Positions 36,762 through 46,232 of a stretch of DNA of 64,000 nucleotides are shown here, in pieces. The first letter of the stretch is position 1, and every line of letters starts with the position of its first letter. The notes beneath the pieces are model-generated. The model saw only the letters and a program-made list of their open reading frames with translations, had not been told where the DNA came from and did no database searches. Location of the stretch: contig CANMYO010000002.1 of assembly GCA_947502145.1 (NCBI GenBank), positions 434,001-498,000 of the forward strand, in the 5' to 3' direction. This DNA comes from an uncultured Paracoccaceae bacterium. GTDB lineage: Bacteria; Pseudomonadota; Alphaproteobacteria; Rhodobacterales; Rhodobacteraceae. A program made the position numbers and the translations under genes.

Positions 36762-37760
36762 TCACAGCCGGAAATTCACGAGACGGCGCAGAACGATGAA
36801 ATTCAGCAGGATAAACGTCGCGATGGCCATCATCATTGGATTGAACATCGGATCGTCAGCAACGCCGCCAAAATAGGACGGGGTAGAAATGTGGGTGAAA
36901 CCAAGGATCGCGACTGGCAAAACTGAAAGGAAGATCCCTGTCAATCGGCCCTCTGAGGTAATGGCGCGAATTCTTCGGCGCATCGCGATACGGTCCCGTA
37001 TGACGTTAGCCAAAATGCTGATAACGCGGGCCAGATCGCCACCTGTACCGTGTTGTATACCGATGCTCGCGGAGAGGTAATGCACATCTTCAACGTCAAT
37101 ACGTTCAGCAAATTCGGCAAACGCGTCAGGCAGATCATCACCATAGCTGACCTGATCAAAGATGATCCCGAACTCACTTCCGATTGGGTCTGCCATTTCC
37201 TCTGCGACGGCCTTGACAGAGGTGTTCAATGGGTGACCGACCCGCAGGCCACGGGCTATCAGATCAAGTGAATCCGGCAATTGGCTGATAAGTGCATTGA
37301 TCCGGGTGGTGCGCTTGTTACGTACGATGGTGATCGGCAGCACGAAGCCGACAACAAAGGCAATCGCCACGGCCGGGCTTGGCGCGGTAATGGCCGCAAA
37401 GATCGCAAGCACGCAAACAAAGATCGTAACGCAGATCATCATGAATGTTTTTGGTGACATGAAAATGCCGGCCTGCAACATCGTGACCGGCAGATCACCG
37501 ACAAAGGGGAGGCGGTTGAGAAGCCCGTGCTTGGTGTCGGGCTTCAGCAGCGCCAGGAGTTCCGGAGTGGTTGCCCCTTTGTCGATGAGCCGCATCCGGC
37601 GCGACAACGCTTCTGAGCGCATCTCGCGGCGGCTGAGAAATGAGGACAGCCCGGTATAGAGCAGCAGAACCCCAAGAAATGTTCCAGCATATATGACGTA
37701 GGTCCCGTATGGGCCGGTCATGAAATCCTGCACAGTGGTGATCAGTTCAGTCATCGGCAA
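36762..37760 (-). CDS. tadB: Tad pilus inner-membrane protein TadB
   Basis: A 332-residue F-domain platform protein with LIARGLRVGHPLNTSVKAVA, SIGIQHGTGGDLARVISILA and C-terminal transmembrane segments (FGGVADDPMFNPMMM...). It is typical TadB in length and layout. The start is one base from the tadA stop, so the two are translationally coupled. Confidence 0.93.
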   Translation of the reverse strand: MPMTELITTVQDFMTGPYGTYVIYAGTFLGVLLLYTGLSSFLSRREMRSEALSRRMRLIDKGATTPELLALLKPDTKHGLLNRLPFVGDLPVTMLQAGIFMSPKTFMMICVTIFVCVLAIFAAITAPSPAVAIAFVVGFVLPITIVRNKRTTRINALISQLPDSLDLIARGLRVGHPLNTSVKAVAEEMADPIGSEFGIIFDQVSYGDDLPDAFAEFAERIDVEDVHYLSASIGIQHGTGGDLARVISILANVIRDRIAMRRRIRAITSEGRLTGIFLSVLPVAILGFTHISTPSYFGGVADDPMFNPMMMAIATFILLNFIVLRRLVNFRL

Positions 37761-39149
37761 TCACCTTTGAACCAGAAAGGCGGAGGGATCGAGATTAACA
37801 CCGGCGGCCTCAAGTTCCTCAGCGCAGCGGGGACGAATTCCTGTTGGAGTGAAATCGCCAAGCACTTCGCCATTTTCGCCGCGGCCAGATTTGCGGAATA
37901 CAAAGATATCCTGCATACCGATGACGTCGCCTTCCATGCCGGTAATTTCGGAGATGGACATCACGCGGCGGCGACCGTCAGCGAGCCGTGACAGCTGTAC
38001 GACGAAATGCAGGCCGGACGCGATCTGCCCGCGCACAGCGCTCATCGGGAAATCAATGCCCATCATTGTAACCATCTGTTCCAGTCGTCCCAGCGCGTCG
38101 CGCGCGGAGTTTGCGTGAACCGTGGTCATGGATCCGTCGTGACCCGTGTTCATGGCCTGCAGCATGTCGAACGTCTCAGCGCCGCGCACCTCGCCCACGA
38201 TGATGCGATCGGGCCGCATCCGAAGAGCGTTCTTCACAAGGTCGCGCTGTAGGACCGCACCCCCACCAGACGGATTTGGCGGGCGGGTTTCAAGCCGGAC
38301 GACATGGTCTTGTTGCAGTTGCAGTTCGGCGGCATCTTCAATGGTGACGATGCGTTCGGCGCCAGAGATGAACGCTGACATCGCGTTGAGCATCGTCGTT
38401 TTGCCAGACCCTGTACCGCCAGAAATCAAGACGTTCATGCGGGCTTCGACCAAACCCCGCAGCAACGTACCGGCTGTGCCTGATAGCGCGCCACCGTCGA
38501 TCAACCGATCCAACGTATAGGGCTGGGCAGAGAATTTCCGGATCGAAATTGAGGGGCCATCAATCGCGCAAGGACGGATGATTGCATTTACGCGGCTGCC
38601 GTCTTCAAGTCGGGCGTCCACCCATGGCTGGCTTTCGTCGACGCGTCGACCGATGCGGCTGACGATCTTGTCGATGATCCGCAAAAGGTGTTTTTCATCA
38701 CTGAAACGTGTCGATGACAGTTCAAGCTTGCCAAACCGTTCCACGAAAACCTGCTTGTAGCCGTTCACAAGGATGTCGTTGACGGTCGGATCGGCCAGTA
38801 GTGGTTCAAGGGGCCCGAACCCAAGCACTTCATCCATCAGCTCGTCGACGACCTGTTTGAATTCCTCAGACGGCAGCGGCGTGCCTTTTTCCGTCAGCAC
38901 CCGTGATGCAAGCCCGGTGACTTCACGGCGCAATTCCTCGCGATCAATCTTTTCAATCACGGAGAGGTTGAGGCGGTCTAGAAGCGCCTGATGCAGTTCG
39001 GTCTTCAAAGCGATCCGTTTTACCAGCTCAGGGTTTTCAGGCTCATAAATCGGCATTTCAACTGTGGGTTCCGAGATAGAATGGGCCGGGTTAAGCGCAA
39101 TGACCTTGGATGCGTCATCAGGTCGGTCTTTGGTGAAATTCTTGAACAT
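37761..39149 (-). CDS. cpaF: Tad pilus ATPase TadA/CpaF
   Basis: A 462-residue type IV secretion/pilus ATPase. Walker [16 protein letters not shown], Asp box IEDAAELQL, Walker [12 protein letters not shown] and His box [15 protein letters not shown] are all intact. An N-terminal helical domain of about 100 residues precedes them. It powers both extension and retraction of Flp pili in characterised Tad systems. AAGGAG upstream of the start. Confidence 0.95.
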   Translation of the reverse strand: MFKNFTKDRPDDASKVIALNPAHSISEPTVEMPIYEPENPELVKRIALKTELHQALLDRLNLSVIEKIDREELRREVTGLASRVLTEKGTPLPSEEFKQVVDELMDEVLGFGPLEPLLADPTVNDILVNGYKQVFVERFGKLELSSTRFSDEKHLLRIIDKIVSRIGRRVDESQPWVDARLEDGSRVNAIIRPCAIDGPSISIRKFSAQPYTLDRLIDGGALSGTAGTLLRGLVEARMNVLISGGTGSGKTTMLNAMSAFISGAERIVTIEDAAELQLQQDHVVRLETRPPNPSGGGAVLQRDLVKNALRMRPDRIIVGEVRGAETFDMLQAMNTGHDGSMTTVHANSARDALGRLEQMVTMMGIDFPMSAVRGQIASGLHFVVQLSRLADGRRRVMSISEITGMEGDVIGMQDIFVFRKSGRGENGEVLGDFTPTGIRPRCAEELEAAGVNLDPSAFLVQR

Positions 39150-39159
39150 GATGAACTCC

Positions 39160-40380
39160 TTACACAGTCATTTGCGCCGAAGCGGCTTGGTTGTTCTTGT
39201 TGTCAGCGATAATCTTTGTACCGATCTGGAAAATCGCCTTTGCCACAGGCGATCTGCGGTGAGCTGCGGATAGCGTCTCACCCCGGTCTATGCATTGGCG
39301 CAGGGTCTTGGGGTCAGACGGAATCCAGTGGGCCAGCGGACGTTCAAGAACTTTGACCGCCTCGTTATGGTGGCGCGCCATGATCATGGGTTTGCGTTCT
39401 TGATTGACGACCATGTCCAGGTTGAGTGTTGGAACTTCCTCTAGGAAAAAGTCGACCAACCTGCGTGATTGCAGAATTGAAGGTACTGTCGTGTCCGTTA
39501 CCAGCAACATCTTATCGGTGCGCTCAAGGACACCAGCCAGCCAGGGCACAAGAGTGCGGGGCAGGTCAATCACAACAAAGTCGAACTGCGCCCGAAGGTG
39601 ATCAATCAGCGCGACCACTTGACCACGATCCAAGGCATCTAAAGGCGCAAATTGGCGCGGAGAGGTCAGCACGAGCAGATTCGGCAGCGGCTCGACCATG
39701 GATTGTTCCAGAAAGAGGCCATCTGGTGTGATGTCTCCAGTTGCCAACGTGAAAAGGGCCGCGTGTTGGTCGACATCAAAGATGCTGGCCTGAGATCCGA
39801 ACTGCAGATCCAAATCAATCAGCGCGACACGGTTCTTCGCGGATTTGCGCAGCCGCCCTTGTTCATCGCGCAGGCGATCCGCAAGGTTCGCAGCGATTGT
39901 GCTGGCACCGATGCCGCCGCGCGCGGGGCAGATGGTGATGACCTGACCAAACCGAGGAGATTGTGACATCAGTGCGGGCACCGGCGCTGCAGGCGCAGTC
40001 CACCGGTCTATCTGGGTCAGCAACTCACCGTCTTCCAGCGGATAAGCAAGCACCTCATCCACGCCGGCCCGGGTGAGTTTGCGAGCGTCTGCCAATGAGA
40101 GGCTGTCATCGGTCAAAGCCAGCAGAGTTGCATCTTCGCTCAATTTCTCGCGCAGCGCGGTAATTGCCAGGATGTCCTGTTCAAGGTCAGACTCTGTCTT
40201 GAACAGGACGATATCATTGGCGCTTGCAGCGGCAACTGCTGTGCCATTCATCTTGGTTAGCGTTGCCTTGTGGTTGATGACGTCAATGTCTGGTCGATCA
40301 ACGACTGCGCGGCTGATCGAAGAAGTCACCTCAGCGTCTTCGGAGATTACGGCAATGGTTTTTGTTACTTGGGTCATCAT
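39160..40380 (-). CDS. cpaE: Tad pilus localisation ATPase TadZ/CpaE
   Basis: A 406-residue protein with an atypical receiver-like N-terminal half (about 1-130) and a MinD/ParA-like C-terminal ATPase. The deviant Walker A CPARGGIGASTIAANLADRL lacks the signature lysine, as in other TadZ proteins. VALIDLDLQFGSQ and FVVIDLPR are the A' and B motifs. CpaE/TadZ places the pilus at the cell pole in Caulobacter. Confidence 0.92.
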   Translation of the reverse strand: MMTQVTKTIAVISEDAEVTSSISRAVVDRPDIDVINHKATLTKMNGTAVAAASANDIVLFKTESDLEQDILAITALREKLSEDATLLALTDDSLSLADARKLTRAGVDEVLAYPLEDGELLTQIDRWTAPAAPVPALMSQSPRFGQVITICPARGGIGASTIAANLADRLRDEQGRLRKSAKNRVALIDLDLQFGSQASIFDVDQHAALFTLATGDITPDGLFLEQSMVEPLPNLLVLTSPRQFAPLDALDRGQVVALIDHLRAQFDFVVIDLPRTLVPWLAGVLERTDKMLLVTDTTVPSILQSRRLVDFFLEEVPTLNLDMVVNQERKPMIMARHHNEAVKVLERPLAHWIPSDPKTLRQCIDRGETLSAAHRRSPVAKAIFQIGTKIIADNKNNQAASAQMTV

Positions 40381-40393
40381 TAAATCCTTTGCA

Positions 40394-41029
40394 CTATCCG
40401 TCGGTACCGAGGGCGAGATCTTCTGCGGGCAGGGATGCGCTTAATGCGGGGAAGGCGATATCCGACCCCAGCCCTGCAGCCGGTGTTGCACCGGTCAGCG
40501 CGACCAATTGGCCAAGTGGAGAAACAAACTCGAACGTCAGGTTCTGAAGCTCGACGGTGACGACGGGAACGTAAGGTCCGCCAAGAAAGCCCAGATTGGG
40601 ATCTGTGGCGTAGGAAAACTGAAGATTATCTATGGTTGCTGTGTTCGGAAGAGTGCCCTGAACGATCGCCCAGATTTCTGCCGCGGTCTGGTTTGCGCCA
40701 TCCCCATCGCAGGTGATTGTTCCCGGACTTGCGCAGATATTTGCGCCCGCGCCACAGTTGGTGCCAAAGGGCGGAGCGGGTGACGCCGAACCGCGGCCAT
40801 TGATTGCCGGGACACCACTGCAGGCCGCGGGACGGACAGCAGCGACACGGGCTGCAACCTGCATCGCCTTTTCTGCATTGACGTAATGGAACCCCATGCG
40901 ACCAAAGTCGATAAGGCCAAAGAACAGCATCAGAAACGCCGAGATGGCCAAGGCATATTCGAACAGGGTTGTGCCGCTGTCGTCGCGCGCAAACTCGCGC
41001 GCAAGTTTATGGGTCCGCGCGCCGATCAT
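40394..41029 (-). CDS. TadE/TadF-like minor pseudopilin
   Basis: A 211-residue protein with a short basic N-terminus, the type IV prepilin-like segment DDSGTTLFEYALAISAFLML and a periplasmic region with several cysteines (PAACSG, TNCGAG, NICAS, TITCDG) that could form disulfides. The Glu of LFEY fits the +5 position after a CpaA cleavage site at the Gly. It overlaps the next TadE gene by four bases (ATGA). Confidence 0.85.
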   Translation of the reverse strand: MIGARTHKLAREFARDDSGTTLFEYALAISAFLMLFFGLIDFGRMGFHYVNAEKAMQVAARVAAVRPAACSGVPAINGRGSASPAPPFGTNCGAGANICASPGTITCDGDGANQTAAEIWAIVQGTLPNTATIDNLQFSYATDPNLGFLGGPYVPVVTVELQNLTFEFVSPLGQLVALTGATPAAGLGSDIAFPALSASLPAEDLALGTDG

Positions 41030-41523
41030 GTGCCGAATATCCGCGCTTGGTCTGTGACGGTTGTGTTGATCGTCAGCAGATTGTGAGAAATCAGATCAAA
41101 CACCGATGCAAACGGGAAGGTAATCTGCAGGTTTGCCTGGACCTGAGCAACCGGCGCTGGTGAAATGCGAAAAGTCCCAGCCACACAGGTTAACGACGGC
41201 GTTACCGAGGTGACTGAAATGCCGGACGGAAACAGCGTGTTGCCGCTGGAATTGTTTTCAATGATCGACTTGAGTTGCGCAGAGTATGTGGCAACTGATC
41301 CACCATTTGCACAAATTGTGGCAGGTGCGACCCTCGCCAGGTAACGTGCTGCATCACGCACCCCGGCAGCAGTTGCCTGATAGGACCACATCAGGCGGCT
41401 GCCTTCGATGATCATGGCAAATGTCACAAGGGTGAGCGGCAACATGATGGCAAATTCCACCAATGCGGCTCCGTTCTCATCGCGACGCAAGCGGCGGAGG
41501 GTATGATTAATACGTTCCATCAA
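41026..41523 (-). CDS. TadE-like pseudopilin
   Basis: A 165-residue TadE-family protein with RRDENGAALVEFAIMLPLTL, a single hydrophobic N-terminal helix and a periplasmic domain. The VEFAIMLP core is diagnostic. It is embedded by overlaps between the TadG-like and second TadE-like genes. Confidence 0.88.
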   Translation of the reverse strand: MMERINHTLRRLRRDENGAALVEFAIMLPLTLVTFAMIIEGSRLMWSYQATAAGVRDAARYLARVAPATICANGGSVATYSAQLKSIIENNSSGNTLFPSGISVTSVTPSLTCVAGTFRISPAPVAQVQANLQITFPFASVFDLISHNLLTINTTVTDQARIFGT

Positions 41524-43004
41524 CGATACAACTGGACAACATCGCGGAAAATCCCACCGTCATCAGCCGCTCCGGCACCGTCACCACCTGCAGAGCCAAC
41601 AATTTCGACCCAGATGTCCACATTTGGTGGCGAAGAGCCGTCCTGGCCTACAGGCTCTGTCAGGAAGACTTTATAAAACTCAGCAACCGGCACGTTCGTG
41701 GCTGCGCCGTTTATTGGATTTGCAGTACAATCTATGCCTGCTGCGATCACAATCCGGCGGGCAGGATCATCGCTTTGATGTGGCGAACAGGACGGACGTC
41801 CGGATTCGGCAAGTCCGGTCAAAATCGGTTGGCCGGATGCCGGACCACCTGCATTTGCGATTTCAGCAAGATATAGCTCGTAGCGGGTGAGCGCGGTTGC
41901 GTCAGGATCAACCCCGCCATGATTGGTAGTGACGTAATTGGCGCGCTGGGAGGCCCAGTTTCCATCACCGACGCGGCCGTTGCCAGCACAGGTGCTGTTG
42001 AGAAAGCAATCGTCGCGGGGAAGGGCGACAGTGTCGGGCGATGGAGCCTCGTTATTTCCGATACATGCATTGCCGCCGCCGCCTGTGGCACGCACGATGC
42101 CTTTGATGACATTTGGGGCGGGCGCATACAGCGGATCGTTGCGCTCTCCGTTCATGATCGACTTGTAGATGTCAAAACGGATATTGAAGACCGCGTCTTC
42201 GATTCCGACTTTTTGACCGGGTTCAATATCAACGCCACGCTGTGCAAAACACTGTGTAACGCTGCCGATGGCGCCAATCAGACACGTGTCGAGATTCACA
42301 CCAGATTTGCCTGCGCATGGGCCGGACGTATCGACAAGGACCTTTGATGGATCAAGAAATCCAAAATCACCAGGGCCCCAGGCTGCGCCCTGACCACCAG
42401 AGCGGAGTTGGATCATGGTCCCAATATTGTCGTTGGCTTTGAAGCCCGGGCTTGGGATGCAGAACATCAGCGGAGTGACATCGCAGGCATATTGGGTAAA
42501 TCCGGCCACAGCCGTTGCCGCGACCTGGTTATTTTGCGCCTGGTTACCGGTCAGCGCGGCAAAGGCGGCGCCAAATGTCAGGTCAATCGTGGCGGTATTC
42601 ACAGTGACGCGGGCAAAGGCGGCATCTGCAGGGTTGGTGGTTATCGCGGTCATGGCCGCAGTGTCATTTGCTGGCAGGTCAGACAGGAAGGTGAGCGTGT
42701 AATCGGACGCGCCGCCAAGCGCATTGTTGGCATTCCCAAATGTCTGTGTGTCCGCGATCATTGTGGCCGCCGCAGAGGTGGCACGCGTGATCGCGTCAGA
42801 TCCGCCGTCAAGCTCGCCCGCTGCTGCAAGTGCAACCTGATCGGCGTAGGCCTGAAGTTCGGTCTGGGTGACAGCAACGCGCCCCATATCAAACGACAGC
42901 GCCACAAGCCCAAGCATGATCGCAAGTGCAGCCGCCCAGAAGGCGAGAATAGCGCCTTCGTCTGACCGTCGAAATGTTGAGATGATTGCGCGCATTGCCA
43001 TCAA
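41520..43004 (-). CDS. TadG-like Flp pilus assembly protein
   Basis: A 494-residue protein with an N-terminal pilin-like segment (SDEGAILAFWAAALAIMLG) and TadG-type continuation SFDMGRVAVTQTELQAYADQ, followed by a large cysteine-containing exported domain. The von Willebrand domain of some TadG proteins is not evident here. TadG is required for adherence but is not part of the ATP-driven core. Overlaps of four bases with the next gene and a two-base gap from cpaB. Confidence 0.85.
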   Translation of the reverse strand: MMAMRAIISTFRRSDEGAILAFWAAALAIMLGLVALSFDMGRVAVTQTELQAYADQVALAAAGELDGGSDAITRATSAAATMIADTQTFGNANNALGGASDYTLTFLSDLPANDTAAMTAITTNPADAAFARVTVNTATIDLTFGAAFAALTGNQAQNNQVAATAVAGFTQYACDVTPLMFCIPSPGFKANDNIGTMIQLRSGGQGAAWGPGDFGFLDPSKVLVDTSGPCAGKSGVNLDTCLIGAIGSVTQCFAQRGVDIEPGQKVGIEDAVFNIRFDIYKSIMNGERNDPLYAPAPNVIKGIVRATGGGGNACIGNNEAPSPDTVALPRDDCFLNSTCAGNGRVGDGNWASQRANYVTTNHGGVDPDATALTRYELYLAEIANAGGPASGQPILTGLAESGRPSCSPHQSDDPARRIVIAAGIDCTANPINGAATNVPVAEFYKVFLTEPVGQDGSSPPNVDIWVEIVGSAGGDGAGAADDGGIFRDVVQLYR

Positions 43005-43006
43005 CC

Positions 43007-43807
43007 TCAGTTGATGTCTTGCACTTCGACGCCACGGCGAACCGTGATGGTCGTGGTCTTTTGGCCTTCTGGCACGGGGGACAGTTCCTGCAACAGATCG
43101 CTGACCCGAACACTTTCAAGCGGCGCATCCTCTTCGGATTCCAGTGAACGTAGCGTCAGGCTAAGCGTACCGACATTCTGTGCCAGCGCGAGTTTTTGAC
43201 CTTGCTCTGCTGTGACTTCGACAGTCACGGTCCGGGCAACTTCGGGGTTGTCTTCCAATTCATCCGATTGTTGATCGACGCCGACCACGCGAATGTTCTG
43301 AAGGATGGTAACCGCGCGCATCGCCTCATCACGGCCTTGCGTCAAAACGACGTCAACAAAATCGCCCGGGGTCACAAAACCGCCGACTGCTGTTTCGGCG
43401 CTGACCTTGATCGCCATCGCCCGGCTATTGGGTGAAAGCGTCTGGACGATGGTGACCTTTTCACCAAAGTCGGACACCTTCGATGCCAGCAGCAATTCGC
43501 CCGTTGCAAGCGCGCGTCTGGCGCGGCGCGGGTCACCTCCATCTGTAGGCAGCAGTTGCGCATAGTCGATGTAGACACCATCTGGCACGGCATCGCGCGG
43601 CCAATCAATGGTTGTCAGCATGTGGGATTCGATGGCCTGCCCAAAGGCAATGTCGCGACTGGCGACAATGACTGTGACGGTTGATGCCTCAACCACGGCA
43701 GCGGAGGCATCCGCGCTGCGCACTGCCAACATATCTCGCGCGACATAAACGGAGCCGCCGGCAACGGCCAGACCGGTGATTGCGGTGAGGAGAGATGTGA
43801 GGCGCAT
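43007..43807 (-). CDS. cpaB: Flp pilus assembly protein CpaB/RcpC
   Basis: A 266-residue protein with an N-terminal signal anchor and a SAF domain (VIVASRDIAFGQAIESHML..., about 45-115), followed by MAIKVSAETAVGGFVTPGDFVDVVLTQ, the RcpC core. It normally contacts the outer-membrane secretin. No secretin gene follows, and the next gene is tadG-like instead. Confidence 0.92.
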   Translation of the reverse strand: MRLTSLLTAITGLAVAGGSVYVARDMLAVRSADASAAVVEASTVTVIVASRDIAFGQAIESHMLTTIDWPRDAVPDGVYIDYAQLLPTDGGDPRRARRALATGELLLASKVSDFGEKVTIVQTLSPNSRAMAIKVSAETAVGGFVTPGDFVDVVLTQGRDEAMRAVTILQNIRVVGVDQQSDELEDNPEVARTVTVEVTAEQGQKLALAQNVGTLSLTLRSLESEEDAPLESVRVSDLLQELSPVPEGQKTTTITVRRGVEVQDIN

Positions 43808-43934
43808 TGCAAATATCCTTGCTGAGTTTCAATGGCGGCACGTCGCATTCGCACGGGCAGCGGTGCGGAAACCGGATTCTTATCTAAATGGGCCCTGTCC
43901 TGAGGTCCGCCAGATTGGCCGAAAGGGCAGGGAG

Positions 43935-43967
43935 TTATGCTGGCACCTACAAAAGGCGCCAGCATAA
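43935..43967. other. Strong hairpin between flp and cpaB
   Basis: TTATGCTGGCACC - TACAAAA - GGCGCCAGCATAA gives a 13-pair stem (one wobble as minus-strand RNA) about ten bases after the flp stop. No T-run follows. It is well placed to stabilise the flp mRNA and limit read-through, giving more pilin than assembly proteins. Confidence 0.72.
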
Positions 43968-43977
43968 TGTCGTTGCC

Positions 43978-44154
43978 TTAGGGCATTGCAGCAGCAGCGT
44001 TACCCATCGAGGCCGAGAAGCCGTTGCCTAGTACTGTCATCGCAGCTACACCAAATGTGATTGCCAGCAGCAGAGCGATTGCATACTCGACCAACGTGAC
44101 ACCACGGTCGTCATGCTTCAGGCTGATCATTGTCTTCAGAATTGCGTCCCGCAT
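43978..44154 (-). CDS. flp: Flp-type pilin
   Basis: A 58-residue Flp prepilin. The leader ends ...HDDRG and cleavage before VTLVEYAIALLLAI is expected, with the Glu at +5 and the Glu-Tyr pair typical of Flp pilins. The hydrophobic helix of about 25 residues and short Gly/Ala-rich tail (GFSASMGNAAAAMP) match the family. The ATG at 44154 has AAGGAG at a suitable distance; the longer frame to 44295 is not pilin-like. Confidence 0.92.
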   Translation of the reverse strand: MRDAILKTMISLKHDDRGVTLVEYAIALLLAITFGVAAMTVLGNGFSASMGNAAAAMP

Positions 44155-44452
44155 GTGGGATCTCCTTACAGTTACTTTACCAAATCGCCGGGCTGCCCCG
44201 GCAGTCTTCACCACAATTGAATTGCGTGGCTGTCTATAAGGATAGGGTGGCGCCCATTGATGAGGCATCACCCCTAACGCAGAAAGATTCACCAATAAGT
44301 TGTGTTAGTGGCCGTCGCAGTGCGAATTGCATTGCATAAGGTGGGCTGCCGCAAATCAGCGTCGGGTCGGACGAATCGCTAAGTTGGTCAGGGCGTGGCC
44401 CGGCTATTGAGCAGACTTCTGATTGTAGCTTTCAGTTCGGTCCGATAGACTG
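44155..44452. other. Divergent intergenic region between flp and fnrL
   Basis: A 298-base region that must hold the flp and fnrL promoters. I see no FNR-type TTGAT-N4-ATCAA site or other recognised operator in it, and no gene. Confidence 0.5.
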
Positions 44453-45214
44453 ATGGTCACGCAAACTTATCAGCCCAGGGTTCCGATGAACGACCTCAGC
44501 CCCCTCAACAACGGATGCAGCTCCTGCCCAATTCGGCATCGGGCCATTTGTGCGAGTTGCGAGCCTGATGAGTTGGAGGTGCTTGATTCAATAAAGTACT
44601 ATCGGACCTATGCGGCAGGTCAGACAATTACGTGGGCGGGTGATCGAATGGAGTTTGTCGCCTCTGTTGTGGCCGGGACGGCAACGATGGAACACTTGAC
44701 CGCTGATGGACGCAAACAGACCGTCGGACTCCTGCTGCCCTCCGATTTTATCGGGCGGCCCGGGCGGGAAACGGCCGTCTACGACGTCACTGCAGTGACA
44801 GAGGTCACGCTGTGCTGTTTTCGCCGCAAGCAATTTGAAAAACTGGTCAAGGAAACGCCGCATGTGGCACAGCGCATGCTGGAAATGGCCTTGGATGAGC
44901 TTGATGCTGCGCGGGACTGGATGTTTCTGCTTGGACGAAAAACCGCACGCGAAAAGATTGCCAGCTTCTTGTTGTTGATCGAACGGCGCACCACGGATTC
45001 CTCTGACCCTGTAGCCAGAAACTCTGCATCACTTTCTTTACCACTCACGCGTGATGCAATGTCTGACTATTTGGGACTGACCATCGAAACTGTGAGCCGC
45101 CAGTTTTCGAAACTGAAGGCGGATGGGGTGATCAAGCTTGAGGGGAAACGCGGCGTCACCATTCCTGATGTTGCCGCTTTGCGCGCCGAAGCAGGCAATC
45201 CAGACGCCTGCTAA
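44453..45214 (+). CDS. fnrL: CRP/FNR family oxygen regulator FnrL
   Basis: A 253-residue FNR-type regulator. N-terminal cysteines fit a [4Fe-4S] site (CSSCPIRHRAICASC, Cys22, 25, 33, 36) with further cysteines in LCCF. A cyclic-nucleotide-like beta barrel follows, and the recognition helix TIETVSRQFSKLK carries the E-x-x-SR residues that read TTGAT half-sites. The ATG at 44486 is an alternative start with AGGG upstream. It is expected to activate the two operons downstream through the boxes at 46151 and 49810. Confidence 0.9.
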   Translation: MVTQTYQPRVPMNDLSPLNNGCSSCPIRHRAICASCEPDELEVLDSIKYYRTYAAGQTITWAGDRMEFVASVVAGTATMEHLTADGRKQTVGLLLPSDFIGRPGRETAVYDVTAVTEVTLCCFRRKQFEKLVKETPHVAQRMLEMALDELDAARDWMFLLGRKTAREKIASFLLLIERRTTDSSDPVARNSASLSLPLTRDAMSDYLGLTIETVSRQFSKLKADGVIKLEGKRGVTIPDVAALRAEAGNPDAC

Positions 45215-46059
45215 CGGGCCATCAGGACCGGCACAGTCGAATCCCGCAGCATTGAACGGGTGACGCCACCCAAGACCGCTTCACGCAGGCGCGAGTGGCC
45301 GTATCCTCCCATCACTATGACGCCGGCCCCCGTTTCCGTTGCGTGTTGCAGCAGTTGTTCAGCGATCGAGTTGCGCAGGCGGGCCGCAACCGTAATTTCA
45401 ATCGTGGCGCCAGAGCGGGCCAGCATCTGTGCGAGGCGTCCGCCCGGATCGGACCGGTCTGGCCCCCGCCCGGGTGGGTCAATCAGGCAAATCTCGGTTT
45501 TCTTGGCGGATTGAATCAGTGGACGTGCGGCCTTCGTTGCTGCCATCGCCTCGGCCCCGTCATCCCAAGCGATCAACACGCGGGAGGTATCAAGCGACAT
45601 GTCCCGTCCGGTTGGAACGACCAGTACCGGAATGTCTGCGCCGAACAGACAGGCTTCAAAAGCGGCGACGTCAGTCTGATCACAATTGGGCGCGTAGGGG
45701 AGGGGCAGAATCGCAAGATCGTGGAACCGCATGTGATTTGCCAGAAATGGTGACAGCCCGTTGGCCATGACAGTCACGGTTTCCACGTCCCAGCGAATAT
45801 CCTCACGTTTTAAGCGGGCTTCTGCCTTGTCTTGCAGCGTTGCGGCTTCGTCTTGGGCAAGTTCCAGGTTCTGTTGGACTGCGATCGCCTGTGCGCCGGC
45901 GTAATAATAGCCGGGGTCCGTCGCATCCACGCCGATGCAGACCACATGCAAGTGCGCATCCCACTTGCGGGCCGCATCAATTGCGAAACCCAGTACATTC
46001 AACGCCCCCTCCCCAGGGTCGGCGTCATGTAGAAATGTCGTTATGGAATTATAACGCAT
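45211..46059 (-). CDS. Tandem universal stress protein (UspA)
   Basis: A 282-residue protein with two Usp domains (about 1-150 and 155-282). The second has the ATP-binding pattern MGGYGHSRLREAVLGGVTRSML; the first lacks it. The ATG at 46059 (MRYNSITTFL) is preferred over the frame start at 46164, which overlaps the FNR box. It is convergent with fnrL and divergent from ccoN, so it probably shares FnrL control. Confidence 0.9.
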   Translation of the reverse strand: MRYNSITTFLHDADPGEGALNVLGFAIDAARKWDAHLHVVCIGVDATDPGYYYAGAQAIAVQQNLELAQDEAATLQDKAEARLKREDIRWDVETVTVMANGLSPFLANHMRFHDLAILPLPYAPNCDQTDVAAFEACLFGADIPVLVVPTGRDMSLDTSRVLIAWDDGAEAMAATKAARPLIQSAKKTEICLIDPPGRGPDRSDPGGRLAQMLARSGATIEITVAARLRNSIAEQLLQHATETGAGVIVMGGYGHSRLREAVLGGVTRSMLRDSTVPVLMAR

Positions 46060-46150
46060 CGGCTTGGTCCTTCCTCCGTTGGTCCGGCCAGATTGCCGCA
46101 GGCGGAAAAGGTGGTCTTTGATCTGGCTCAAAATGCCAACCTTGGATTCC

Positions 46151-46164
46151 TTGACCCAGATCAA
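46151..46164. promoter_or_regulatory. FNR box between uspA-like gene and ccoN
   Basis: TTGAC-CCAG-ATCAA matches the FNR consensus TTGAT-N4-ATCAA at nine of ten specific positions. It lies 69 bases before the ccoN start and 92 before the stress-protein start. Low-oxygen activation by FnrL is expected for ccoNOQP. Confidence 0.85.
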
Positions 46165-46232
46165 GGTAGCGCGGCGGTGCAGCCGTCAAAAGACACTCAA
46201 CAAAAAGTCGCGCCGGAAGAAAGGGACCTCCG

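Noticed and set aside
44155-44452. FNR autoregulation site before fnrL
   Set aside because: No TTGAT-N4-ATCAA-like sequence is present in the region.
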